DNA of 64,000 bases from Ryuthela nishihirai (Eukaryota; Arthropoda; Arachnida; Araneae; Heptathelidae). The notes under the pieces were generated by a model. That model saw only the letters and a program-made list of their open reading frames with translations, did no database searches and had not been told where the DNA came from. The stretch lies in assembly GCA_038380435.1 (NCBI GenBank), contig JAWZYU010000011.1, positions 88,608,501 to 88,672,500 on the forward strand, read 5' to 3'. Below, one piece after another: positions 54,300-64,000 of the stretch. Numbering within the stretch: position 1 is the stretch's first letter; each line of letters begins with the position of its first letter. Position numbers and translations under genes: made by a program.

Positions 54300-54556
54300 G
54301 TCTTTAAATGAAAGGATATAGGATTCCTTCAGCGTTGCACTGCATTACATGATGTTGCTTTGCCGTAACTCGAAAATGATATGCATTGAAGAATTTTCTC
54401 GACGACTTTTGTTCAACTGCCAAGGAAGGTATCACTCTTAATTTAACGTCGATATCAGTTTTAGAGCAAACATTGTCTTCAGATGAATGAGATACGAACC
54501 CAAGACCTTCTGATAAAATGTCAGGTGCTCTGACCACTGAGCTGTCGGCCACCTAC
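54300..54556 (-). repeat. SINE-C, tRNA-derived
   Basis: On minus the head reads ggtggccgacagctcagtgg (A box), then gtcagagcacctgac and the B box gggttcgtatctc, followed by a body of about 170 bp with tttcgagttacggcaaagc. The layout is that of a tRNA-derived SINE. An 82-codon frame across it is fortuitous. Confidence 0.65.
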
Positions 54557-54639
54557 CTAGATGCCCTTTCATTTGATGATAGGAACACGTCTACACAATT
54601 TTCTCTCTCTTATAAAGGCAGTGTGTTCGCTGCTCGCAA

Positions 54640-54830
54640 ACAGCCTCACAGATGGGAAATAGGTCACGAGTGTGCTATTCGATAATATGAAGACATTTCA
54701 CGACATTTCTGATCAACTGTCAGGGAATGTATCACTATCACTAGCATGATATCAGGAGCTCGTGGGTTCGAATCCCACCCAGCTGAAGATAATTTTTCCT
54801 CTATATTGATACTGACATTAAACTAAGAGA
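54640..54830 (+). repeat. SINE-C-like head
   Basis: Contains aggagctcgtgggttcgaat then cccaccc (B box) followed by gctgaagataatttt, as in the body start at 54300-54556 and at 55845. The A box is decayed (actagcatgatatcagg). Confidence 0.55.
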
Positions 54831-54929
54831 GATGTCTTCTTTAAAAATTTTGTTTTACATTTGCAATTAATTTTGTTTTCAGTTTCTTAAGGTAATAATC
54901 TACCTATTTATATTATAAATGTTACCGCT

Positions 54930-55330
54930 GAAGCAGCTCCTTGCTACAGATATCTGACAGGAGCCTGTTTGTATACTATGCCATAGAGATCTGTGAAGAA
55001 GGCTAGACCTCAGAGAAAGACAACCCCCGAAAACAGATATTCGTGCTTTATTCTAGGCTGGAACCTGAATCTTCTGACTGTGTACAAAATCACTATAGCC
55101 ATTTTAATGACATGGCCTTTCGATCCAAAATTCAAAGGACTGGGCCATTTGATCCGGGGATCGAAAGCGGATCCTCTGATTAGCGACTCGAACATGGGTC
55201 ATTTAATCCACAGCTCGAACATGGGTACTTTCATCTGTGTCTCGAACCTGGGTCTTTTGATCCGGGATCGAATCTGGTTCCTTTGGCATCGATCTGCAGC
55301 TAAGTGCGCTGACCAATCAGCCACCACTTC
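54930..55330 (-). repeat. SINE-B with expanded B-box repeats
   Basis: Inverted SINE-B body at 54930-55015 (gaagcagctccttgctacag, tctgacaggagcctg, agacctcagagaaagacaa). Then, up to 55270, phrases such as ctcgaacatgggtcattt, ctcgaacatgggtactttca and ctcgaacctgggtcttttga repeat every roughly 30 bp. The head (inverted ctaagtgcgctgaccaatca) is at 55299-55320. The B-box region has thus been tandemly expanded. Confidence 0.6.
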
Positions 55331-55844
55331 TAACTAACTATAGGTAAGGCAACACTCACTTTCTAAGCTGACTGGAACAAGGAAAGGGTACATCCTTTCA
55401 AAAGATACGACAAACACAACGGAATGCTAGGTGGGGGATGAAACCATAGGTTAAGTATTGCTCCATAAGAGAAAGGGGTAAAAATATTGCGTTAGAAGAG
55501 AACTGTTTAATTTACGGACAACCCTTTACAAACACCTCGTTCCAAATAATAAAAATTCGAAATTTTACACTTGAATCTGTGAATAGGTAATATTCGAAAC
55601 CGGACTACTGTAGATCAATTCAAAAAAGATCCTTTTTGTCATAAGAATAATGCTAAGGTTTAAACATGGCATCAGAATAATTTATTTAATGTAGGAATTT
55701 AAAATTTAGGTGGGTAATAATTATGGTGAAGAGATTTTAGATTTGCATTAGGAATTTGATTTTTTTCTTCCAGTGAGAGAGGAACTTTCAACTTTTGTTT
55801 TAAGAGATAAATGTAGGTTTTGGTAACCGTCGGATATTACATAA
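55331..55844. other. AT-rich region with a short dispersed repeat
   Basis: 55505-55570 (taatttacggacaacccttt, cgttccaaataat) matches 62270-62320. No gene is seen. Confidence 0.5.
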
Positions 55845-55990
55845 ATTCACGTGCTCTGATATGTCACCAGGAGGTCGTGGGTTCGGTTCCCACCCTGCTC
55901 AAGGCAGTCTTTAGTCTATACCAGGCGATCAGAGACAATTTTTATCCGTCTCGTGTGAAAATTGAGAAATATCTCTAATGATAAGAGAAA
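55845..55990 (+). repeat. SINE-C-like copy
   Basis: cacgtgctctgatatgtcac and the B box gtgggttcggttcccac are followed by a body with gaaaattgagaaatatctct. Flanks are unclear. Confidence 0.5.
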
Positions 55991-56734
55991 AGCCGTCTGG
56001 GTGTGTGTCTGTTTGTCTGTAGCAACCATAACACATCCTGGAATCATAGTGGACGCTTCGAATTTTTGGATAATGTTTCTGGTTTTGTTCTGGGTTGCAG
56101 TACGAAATATGATGTCGAAATTCCAAAAGCGGCGCTTGCTAGATCCAATAATATTTTACCATGCTATTGCTATGGGAAACGGTAATCAATCCATTTTTGA
56201 CCAAATTTGTTGTTGCCATTTACTGCTTCCTATCTCTGAACGTAAGAGTCAAAATAGCATTTAAATCTACTCCGTGGCCGGATTCTACACATTTCTAAAA
56301 GAATTATTAATTTAAGGCTCCTCATTTCAGCTAGGGACCAGATTTTTTTAACCCAACACGGTATCAGACTAAGGCCGCCTTGATGCATCAGGCCTGGATA
56401 GCCTTGAACAAAAGGAGGGAAGAAAACAGGAAATTAATTTTGTATCAATATTTAGTTGATGTATTTGGTGTAGAATTTAATTTAAAGCCATTTATTTTAA
56501 AAGTAGTTAAAATGAAAAAAATTATTCGTTTCGATTTTGTTAAGATATTTGAAAATATTACAAAATTAATTTACAAATTGTTAAAAATAAATAACTTGCA
56601 GTTGAATTTTAAGAAAATTCCTTCTATTTTGAACTTTTGTATTTTTAAAAATTAGGTCTTCGATTAGTGCGGTGTCCAGGTCTGTTATATCGAAATGACC
56701 TTGATCAGGCAGGGGGCAACGAGCCTAGGAATTT
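55991..56734. other. AT-rich sequence, no gene seen
   Basis: Frames at 55962-56264 and 56380-56655 (plus) have no motif; the second is Lys/Ile/Asn-rich, as expected from AT-rich DNA. Confidence 0.5.
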
Positions 56735-57275
56735 CGGGACCTTTCGGTCAGGTACGTCGGAAATAACAGAATACCAAAATCTGTCGAAATGAAAATCTTG
56801 ATAGTTTGCGAAGAAGCCCCGAGCTATGAGAGCGCGCGCTGTCAGCAATGACCTTTGCAACAGCGGGAAATTCTTCGTGTATAACCTGTGCTAAAGTGAT
56901 GGGGGGGGGGGGGTACAACGAAAATAGAATATGGAGGTTAAAGATGAGTTCCGAGTTGTGACAATTTGTGTAGAAACGAAATCATGGTCCAAGTAGGAAC
57001 CTGATTTTTAAACAAAACACCCTGTACACGAGAGAAGCCGTTCAGCAAATACTGGACCATGCGGTCAAGTATCATGGAAGCCATAGGGCAGCAAAATATG
57101 TCGTAACGGAAATAAATATCTCGATAGTTTAGGTAGAAACTAAGCCATGTGCTATGAGAAAGAGCGAAACGACCCAAAGAGACACCGGAAATTTTCTTCA
57201 ATATTATTCGTGTTCGACCTGTGGTAAAGTGTCGGGGGGGGGGGGGGGGGGAGTTATTACTTACAAAACGCACCT
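56735..57275. repeat. diverged duplication, each copy ending in a poly-G tract
   Basis: 56735-56935 and 57055-57275 share gatagttt, gctatgaga, gggaaattcttc-like and acctgtg.taaagtg blocks. They end in G-runs at about 56901-56914 and 57234-57251. The spacing is about 320 bp. Confidence 0.6.
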
Positions 57276-57439
57276 TAATGTAGTGAAAATAAGAATAAAG
57301 TGAATTCGACACCTGTTTCCTCTCGAATTCAACACCGGATCTGAAAATCTCTCTCATTTCTGGGTTCTTCTGCCGGAAATAGCCCTATTCCCCAATTGTT
57401 AACGCTTTTTAGGACTAATATATCGGGGTATGTTCTGTA

Positions 57440-57790
57440 ATCTTGAAGGACATATCAGTCGCAAATTTTCGCATATTTTCTGAGATCTAAGACTCAAAAT
57501 ACCACCAGACACCAATTCTTAGTCCTATAACTCTGGTAAATATATATTTGACTTATGACTTCGAAGGTCCCAACGCAGCCCAAATGTCACAACATTTCTG
57601 AAACCTACGCCTCAAAATACTCCCAGGAATCAATTTTCAGCACACTAGCACTGGTAGATTTAAATTTCACATTTGACCTCGAAGGACACTTAGGATCTAA
57701 AATTTCGTAACGTTTCTGACATCTATAACCGTAAACATCCCGAGTCATTTTTTTACCTTTCTAGCTCTGGTAGATCATCGTTTGACCACT
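57440..57790. repeat. three-unit tandem repeat, period about 118 bp
   Basis: Units begin near 57478, 57596 and 57714, each starting tctga.a.cta and containing agc/tctggtaga followed by tttgacc or a close variant. Strongly diverged. Confidence 0.6.
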
Positions 57791-57841
57791 ATGTCACCTC
57801 TAAACTGACCTTTAAGAGCACGTCGGAGGTCAAATTTTATA

Positions 57842-58990
57842 ATAAGTTTGGGAGAAGGGAACTCACTGAACAGCTTTTAGGACACAAATGATAGCTTCCC
57901 ATCATGGCCATCCAGCGTGTTCTTTAACGTTGAGTTTTTTACCTATGAACGACATTTGTTTTTTTGCATACAATGCGCTAAATGGCCAAGTCACAAAAAC
58001 CCCGAATGTTGACAGACGTTTTGGGCAAGGGACACTGAACACCTCACTGAACATCTGTTAGTATACAGATGATAGCTTCCCATCATGGCCATCCAGCGTG
58101 TTGTTTAACATTGAGTTGTTTTACCTATGAACGGATTTTTTTTTTTGCATACAATGCGCTAAATGGCAAAGTTCCAAGAACCCCGAGTGTTCAGAGAAGG
58201 TTGGGGGAAGGGAACTCACTGAACAGATGTTATGAGACAGATGATAGCCTACCATTATGGTCATCCAGTGTGTTCTTTTACTTTTTTTTTTTATCTCTGA
58301 ACGTTTTTTTTTCATACGATGGACTAAATGGCCTATTCACAAGGACCCCGATGATTCAGAGAAAGTTGGAGAAAGGGAACTCACTGAATAGCTATTAGGA
58401 GACAGATGATAGCCTTCTATCATGTTCATCCAGCGTGTTTTTTAACGTTGAGTTGCTTTACCTATGAACGGCATTTTTTTTTTCATACAATAGACTAAAT
58501 GGTCAAGTCACAAGGACCCTGAGGGTTCAGAGAAAGTTGGGGTAACGGAACTCACTAAACAGCTGTTAGGATACAGATGATAACCTCCCATTATGGCTAT
58601 CCAGTGTGTTCTTTTACTTTGGGTTGTTTTATCTATGAACGGTATTTTTTTTTTGCATACAACAGGGTAAATGGCCAAGTCACAAGGACCCCGAAGGTTC
58701 AGAGAAGGACGGGGTAAGAGAACTCACTGAACAGCTGTTAGGATACAGATCATAGGTACCATCAAGTCCATCCAGGTTGTTCTTTAACTTTGAGTTGTTT
58801 TACCTATGAACGGAATTTCTTTTTGAATACAATAAGTTAAATGGCCAAGTCACAAGGACCCTTAGGGTTCAGAGAAGGTTGGGGTAAGGGAACTCACAAA
58901 ACAGCCCTTAAGATACAGATGATATCGTAACATTGTGGCCATCTAGTTGTTCTTTTACTTTGGATTGTTTTGCCTATGAACGGTATTCTT
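57842..58990 (-). repeat. inverted tandem array of SINE-A body, about 7 units
   Basis: Units begin near 57857, 58035, 58210, 58376, 58547, 58719 and 58888. Each has gggaactcactgaacagc, acagatgatagc, catccagcgtgttctttaac, gttgttttacctatgaacg and taaatggccaagtcacaagg. The unit is the complement of that at 47191-48147 and again lacks the tRNA head. The last unit ends in AT-rich DNA near 58990. Confidence 0.85.
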
Positions 58991-59079
58991 TTGTATATTA
59001 TGGGAATTATATATTATTAATTATATTATTATGTATATATTGATTAATATATAATTATTTTAATTATAAAAATTAATAC

Positions 59080-60006
59080 ATGCGTTATGTCGATGACATT
59101 TTAATTTTTTGCCACATTCTGAAGACTTACTTCCGGAGCAAATTAATACTTTTAATAATGTTACGCCATTCATAAAATTTACGTATGAATCGGAAAAAAA
59201 TTCTGTATTACTTTATTTAGATATTTTTCTAAATTGGAAAAGTTAATTTTGCGAAACTACAGTATATAGAAAACGAATGAATATTCCCAATTTTATACGT
59301 AAAGAATGAGCTCATCCTTGGAAATATTAACAGGCAAGCATCTATCCGCATTTTCTTAGAGCTTATCGTTGTTTTCTGAAACAACATCCTTAAGAAATGA
59401 AATGAAGTATATCAAATCTAAAGCGAAAGAAGCAGGCTATTCAGATCAAATGTTGAATAAATGGCAAAAAAACTGAAAATTTAATGAATTCAAGAATTCA
59501 TAACCTCCTCCAAACCAAGATTAGATAATAAAACATATACTAAAAGTTTTCCATATATAACAAATGTTACTCAAACAATACAAAATATTCTTAAAAAATT
59601 TAATATTACAGGACCCAGCAATATAACCGATACAAACAAAGATCTAATCATAAATGATAGAGATAGATAACCCCCAACAGGAGGAGTTTATGAAATTACA
59701 ATACCAGACCCAAAACAGATACTACAAGGTAAAGACAAACACATTGGCAAAACCTACAGGCAATATAAAACACGAATGCAAGAGCATTATAAAGATATAA
59801 AGAAAAGAATACAAAATACTGCACTGACACCAACAGTAATAAGTAACAAATTGGAATTAAATAGTGTTGAATACAAACCATTAACCGCACCACAAACAAA
59901 ATTTCAGTTACTGTATGTGGAAAAATTATTGATCCATAAAAACCGTAACCAAATCTGCAATACTGATATTCCACCCCTGTCTGCAGCATGGAATCTACTC
60001 ACTTAG
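59080..60006 (+). pseudogene. Penelope-like retroelement: RT end plus GIY-YIG endonuclease
   Basis: It starts at the catalytic box (MRYVDDILIF). Frameshifted pieces read PFIKFTYESEKNSVLLYLDI and ETTVYRKRMNIPNFI, which follow the Penelope pattern F..E.E....LPFLD and T.VYRKPT. The C-terminal part holds TGGVYEIT near 59680, then HIGKTYRQYKTRMQEH near 59740, the GIY-YIG nuclease core with its conserved Arg. It ends NTDIPPLSAAWNLLT at 60006. Several stops and frameshifts are present and the RT N terminus is missing. The last 230 bp form an open frame, so the nuclease part is less decayed. Confidence 0.8.
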
Positions 60007-60087
60007 CATACGGTGGGCATTTACACAGTTTCGTCACACTTCGTGACTCGTACAATTTGTCATGTGGAGAAATAGGTCGTGACTCTT

Positions 60088-61425
60088 ACCTATTTCTTCA
60101 CAATCTTCATAGATTCTTAAAAGTCCCGGCAGCAATCCCTATTCGTCTGTTAATCTCATGCCGCACATCACCAGTTTCTGTTACATAGCACCAAAGATAA
60201 TTAAACTGTGACACCTGCTCAAGACTGCAACCATTCAGATTAACTGAATCACAGCCTGCCTGACCAATTTTCATCACTTTAGTTTTCTCTCTGTTTATAA
60301 CCAAACCTACTCTACTACCAGTCTCATCAACAGCTTGAATGAAAGAGTTCATCTCATCAACATCATTTGCCAAAAGGGCTAAATCATCAACATAATCAAA
60401 GTGAGAAATATTTTCGTATCTCCAGCCCATTTAAGGCCAAAATCTTTTCCTTGAAGTAAATTTCGCATAACATAATCAATAACCAAACTAAAGAAAAAAG
60501 GAGACAAAATGCACCCTAGTCGAACACCAGAAGTAATGCTAAACCAATCGCTACAAGCCTTACCAACTCTCACACACGACTCAGTGTTATTATAGAGAGC
60601 TTTCATTATGTTAACTAACTTGTCAGGTATACCATATGATCTCACAATCAACCACAAATTATGACGATCAACAGAGTCGAAAGCCTTTTTAAACTCAACA
60701 AAGCTAGCAACCAAAGGTTTTTGAAACTCTAAACATTTCTCAAGAATCTGCCTAAGTGAAAATATCTGATCCACACATCCCCTACCACTTCTGAATCCAC
60801 ATTGCTCATCACACAATTGACTGTCAACCAGATTCTTAATTCTATAAAGCACAATCATGGAAAGAACTTTACCTGGAACAGAGAGTAGGCTGATACCCCT
60901 AGAGTTATCACAAGAACTGCGATCACCTTTTTTGAAAATAAGGATAATAATAGCTCTAGTAAAATCTTTAGGAACCATGCCTTTATCATAAAAATTATTC
61001 AAAATTTCAGTCATCCAAGTGGTAACCGAAACATTCCTAGCTCTAAGCATTTCTGTAGTAATTTCATGTACCCCTGGGGATTTATGAAGTTTAAGTTTAG
61101 AAATAGCCAAAATAACTTCAGATTGTGTTATAGGGCCAACATTAAAGCCACCAATGCATCGTCTATCATCATTACAAACAATGGGTGTAGTAGAATTAAC
61201 CACATTGTTGAGAACACCACTGAAATGCTCAGCCCACCTAGCCATGACAGAATCCTCCCCTTCTATAACCTTACCTTGTTTATCCTTCAATCCTTGTATG
61301 CCTGTCCGTTTTCTACCACATAAAACATTAACTATCTGGTACAGCTGTCTGCTGTTGTGCTGCCTAACTGTTTCCTCAGATTTGTCAACCACGCCATCAA
61401 GCCAAAGATTCTATCAGTAGCCACG
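60088..61425 (-). mobile_element. LINE-A copy 4, internal fragment
   Basis: It contains LINE-A from the pre-RT region (LYQIVNVLCGRKRTGIQGLK near 61310) through AFDSVDRHNLW (about 60660), GVRLGCILSPFFF (about 60520) and a YVDD-like box, where copies 1-3 have YADD (about 60385), to NRRIGIAAGTFKNL at 60107. Both the 3' microsatellite tail and the 5' endonuclease are missing. The long frame 60379-61392 is intact; the remainder is frame-shifted. The missing 3' end means it was deleted or rearranged after insertion. It lies 80 bp after the Penelope remnant. Confidence 0.87.
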
Positions 61426-63169
61426 AACCCTTAGGAAAAAGAGCCGTACTTTTGCACTTAAAAATCACACTGGATGACTACCATAATCTGTCCAGTACAT
61501 TACACTCCATCACCTTTAGCACGGACAGTGCAGTAACCAAATAATTTATTTTCTCTATTAATTTAATTTAATCAAATTATGTTACTTAAAATTCAACTAG
61601 TAGTTACCAATTTTAAAACATATTTTAATAGTTTTCAAGTTATTCAGAAATATTCTAGTGTTGTGAAAAACAATTTATTCATTTTACGTTGTTTGAAACT
61701 AAATTAATTTTAGTTAAAATTGAAGCGAAGTGAAGTTGAAAATAATTATTCATATTTGAATAATTATTCATATTATATCGTCCTTTTGCTCAACCGCTGT
61801 CCAGGCTTGGTGCATCAAGGTGACCTTGACCCGGATCATCGGGTCCGGACAGCTGTCATACAAAAGATGGATATAAAAAAGTAAAAATAATAATAAATAA
61901 TAATATTTAAAACGTTTTGCTCTATGCTTTGAATAGAGTCTGTAAGAATTGTAATAGGACTATTTCAAGTATTGTTAGATGATATTAAATATTCTTTTGA
62001 TGATTTAGCTTCATATTGATGAAGAAAAGGATTTGTGTTAGTTGAATTTACTTCACATATATATGGTTTTATACTTTTGTAATAAATTGATTCATTTTTA
62101 AAATTTTGTTGCTAAATATTCTTCTGAATTCATGCTCAAGATTTTCTATTAACAAATTCATAACAATAATAAAAGTTGTCTGGAAGGGAGGTGGAATTCC
62201 CGTCATAAGTTACGTATTGTTATATAAGATGAAGTTGGATGGGGGAATGGTTAATTCTGCTAAAATAGAATTCGGTAATTTACGGACGACCCCTTATAAA
62301 GATTTCGTTCCAAATATTAAAAATGATAAATTGCGTACTTTTACCACTTAATGTGCATTATTCCATAAGTATGACCGGATTTAAGGAGGAGGTGCAAGAT
62401 TGTCATGCCCCTTTGAGAATGCTATTAACGGTAAAAGAGGAAAAAAATTGATAAACCTTTGGCTATTGGATGCACATTTCAATTCTTATTTTTTAAAGAC
62501 TTGTAAAAGGAAAAAGGGGAGAAGTTATACTGCAATGGAAATTTAGCGTCTAAAATAATGGAAATAAGATTTGATTATTTGATTCTTTGTCAAATTCCCT
62601 TTTTTCCTTTTTTCCCGCTCGATTGATTCTTGCCTTCACCCCCCCAACCCCATCCCTTTTTTTTTTCCTACATCCAGGCCTATTGCAAACTAATGTTATT
62701 AAATGGGAGAATGTTATACTAAAGCTCAATTTTTATAAGACCTTTATTTTAAAAAGCAGTTACTGATTTTAATTTGTTGTCTATCTGCCTTTCCTTTTCT
62801 AGATACACAATTTTTTGGCTGTAAGGATAAATGAGATTTTTCTTTGCGATTCAAGAGAATTTAGCCTAAACTTGGCTTCAGCTTAAACAGGCTTCATTTT
62901 TTAATTTACCATAAAATGGAAAATAATACAGTAAAATTTATGATTCTTATTTCTGGTATATTTAAGATATTTATTTTTCATAACGCTACCTGCAGAAAGT
63001 TTAAATAAATTATTACAAGTATTAGTGTTTCCATCATATTAAATTTCATTTACGGTCAAAAGAACCGATCGGGATATGTTTCTGCACATGTGGAAACATA
63101 AAAACATAGAAAGTCACGGAAAACAAAAATTTACGTAATGGACTAAATGTCAGTGTAACGAGACCGATA
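61426..63169. other. unassigned AT-rich region with dispersed-repeat pieces
   Basis: 61795-61860 resembles short blocks near 45355 and 56375. 62265-62345 matches 55505-55570. 62530-62690 has the poly-C/poly-T arrangement seen at 21240 and 40097. No gene is seen; the 81-codon frame 62106-62351 has no motif. Confidence 0.45.
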
Positions 63170-63390
63170 GCTGAGAGAAAGTTGGAAGAACGGGACCCAC
63201 TAGACAGCTGTTAGTAGGCAGGTGATAGCAGAACGTCAAGGTCATGTAGTAAGTTGTTGCACCTGCACAAGTTATGATTTGGGCTGTTTCACATCTGAGC
63301 AGTACTTTTTGGCCTCAAATGGGGTAAATAGCTAGGTCACAAGGGCCCGGGTGCTGAGGGAGGGTTGCGGGAAGTGATCCCAGTGGAAAG
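63170..63390 (-). repeat. SINE-A body, two partial units
   Basis: Two blocks in the same orientation: gggacccactagacagctgt near 63193 and, after ttgggctgtttcacatctga and gggtaaatagctaggtcaca, a diverged second unit (gatcccagtgg, gttgttag) near 63377. This suggests a third small tandem derivative. Confidence 0.6.
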
Positions 63391-64000
63391 TTGTTAGTCA
63401 TTGTCCCTGATGACGAGGTAATCAGACACCGAACAGAAGAGAATGGTGGTGGTATAGCAGCAGACCATGGCCGATACTACGGATGTGCCGGATTTCGATC
63501 CATCTGTGAAGAAAGGCAAGAAGTCAGTGTGCTCAGCACGGTGGCTCTGAATGTGTTACCAGAACACGCAGGAAGGTGTAAAGGTCTTCCTCGTTCTGCA
63601 AAAAGGAAAACTCTCAGGAAGGGGAAACAACGAGCCACGGTGGAAGTGTCGCTTTTATCGATTGGGCAAGGCTATCGAGACTGATGTTGATGTCTCCGAG
63701 GTAGCCTCTGAGATGTAAACCAAAAGGACGAATTACATTAGGGGGATTATGATAAAGATTGAGGATACCTGAAACCCAAGTGGGATGGAAAGGAAGGAAT
63801 CGCAATTTAAATGTTATTCAACGGATTAATAATACTAATCGAAACTTTAATTTATTCCATTCTCTAGATTTCTTTTTTAAGAATAAAAATGATGTATTAT
63901 GATTTCCGAATGAAAACATATAAAAATAGCATCAATAATTGTGTTATTGTTGGTTCAGAGTTATAAATATCGAAGTACAAAATTCATGAAATGTCAAAAC
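63391..64000. other. unassigned; GC-richer to 63700
   Basis: A 97-codon plus frame (63391-63684) is Gly/Arg-rich with no known domain. The rest is AT-rich. The window ends here. Confidence 0.4.

Noticed and set aside
54482..54556. Functional tRNA gene on minus
   Set aside because: Good A and B boxes, but the 3' acceptor arm does not pair with the 5' side and a SINE-like body follows.

Overview
The window is AT-rich eukaryotic DNA packed with transposable elements, most of them decayed. I find no confident host protein-coding gene. It contains APE-type LINEs, tRNA-derived SINEs, hAT, Tc1/mariner and Penelope-like elements. One SINE body (SINE-A) carries the motif gtgcacgttaaagaac, which I recall from tick repeats. 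Together these suggest an arthropod, perhaps a chelicerate such as a spider or tick; the taxon is an inference. LINE-A to LINE-D and SINE-A to SINE-C are local labels.

The most remarkable object is a complete, very young LTR retrotransposon at 4032-8150 on the minus strand. It has 4-bp target duplications (ATAT), two almost identical TG...CA LTRs, a primer-binding site matching the 3' end of tRNA-Leu(CAA) and a polypurine tract. Between them, most of gag-pol is missing. A 927-codon open frame begins with a gag-like coiled coil, runs through about 300 unassigned residues and then encodes an intronless thymidine-phosphorylase-like enzyme domain. After that comes a two-finger C2H2 fragment, in another frame, continuous with the last residues of a Ty3/gypsy integrase. 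This looks like retrotransposon capture of at least two host mRNAs.

Layout: 1-4027, AT-rich with small foldbacks; 4028-8154, the gene-capturing LTR element; 8513-10625, LINE and Tigger-like scraps; 10779-16105, a ZBED5/Charlie-like hAT transposon with a SINE (13106-13426) and a LINE-A copy nested inside; 17692-19220, LINE-A copy 2 with a SINE-B insertion; 19221-25000, mostly unassigned; 25012-25135, a THAP-domain remnant; 25293-25732, a hAT MITE; 27581-29541, LINE-A copy 3, the best preserved; 29880-30715, a diverged tandem repeat; 34680-35640, a 30-bp minisatellite next to a mariner pseudogene; 36731-37866, a SINE-B split by hAT MITEs, one of them carrying another MITE; 38280-43890, LINE-D and SINE-A copies; 44190-45210, a CAATTG-rich higher-order repeat; 46430-46711, a Tc1 remnant; 47191-48147, a SINE-A-derived tandem array; 49100-52515, LINE-B (RT plus RNase H) abutting jockey-like LINE-C; 53320-57790, SINE-C pieces and local duplications; 57842-58990, a second SINE-A array in the opposite orientation; 59080-60006, a Penelope-like element with a GIY-YIG domain; 60088-61425, LINE-A copy 4; the rest is unassigned.

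The pieces interact as a mobile-element community. SINE-B shares its 3' terminal motif with LINE-A and may have used LINE-A machinery. SINE-A supplied the unit of the satellite-like arrays. The nested insertions give a relative order of events.
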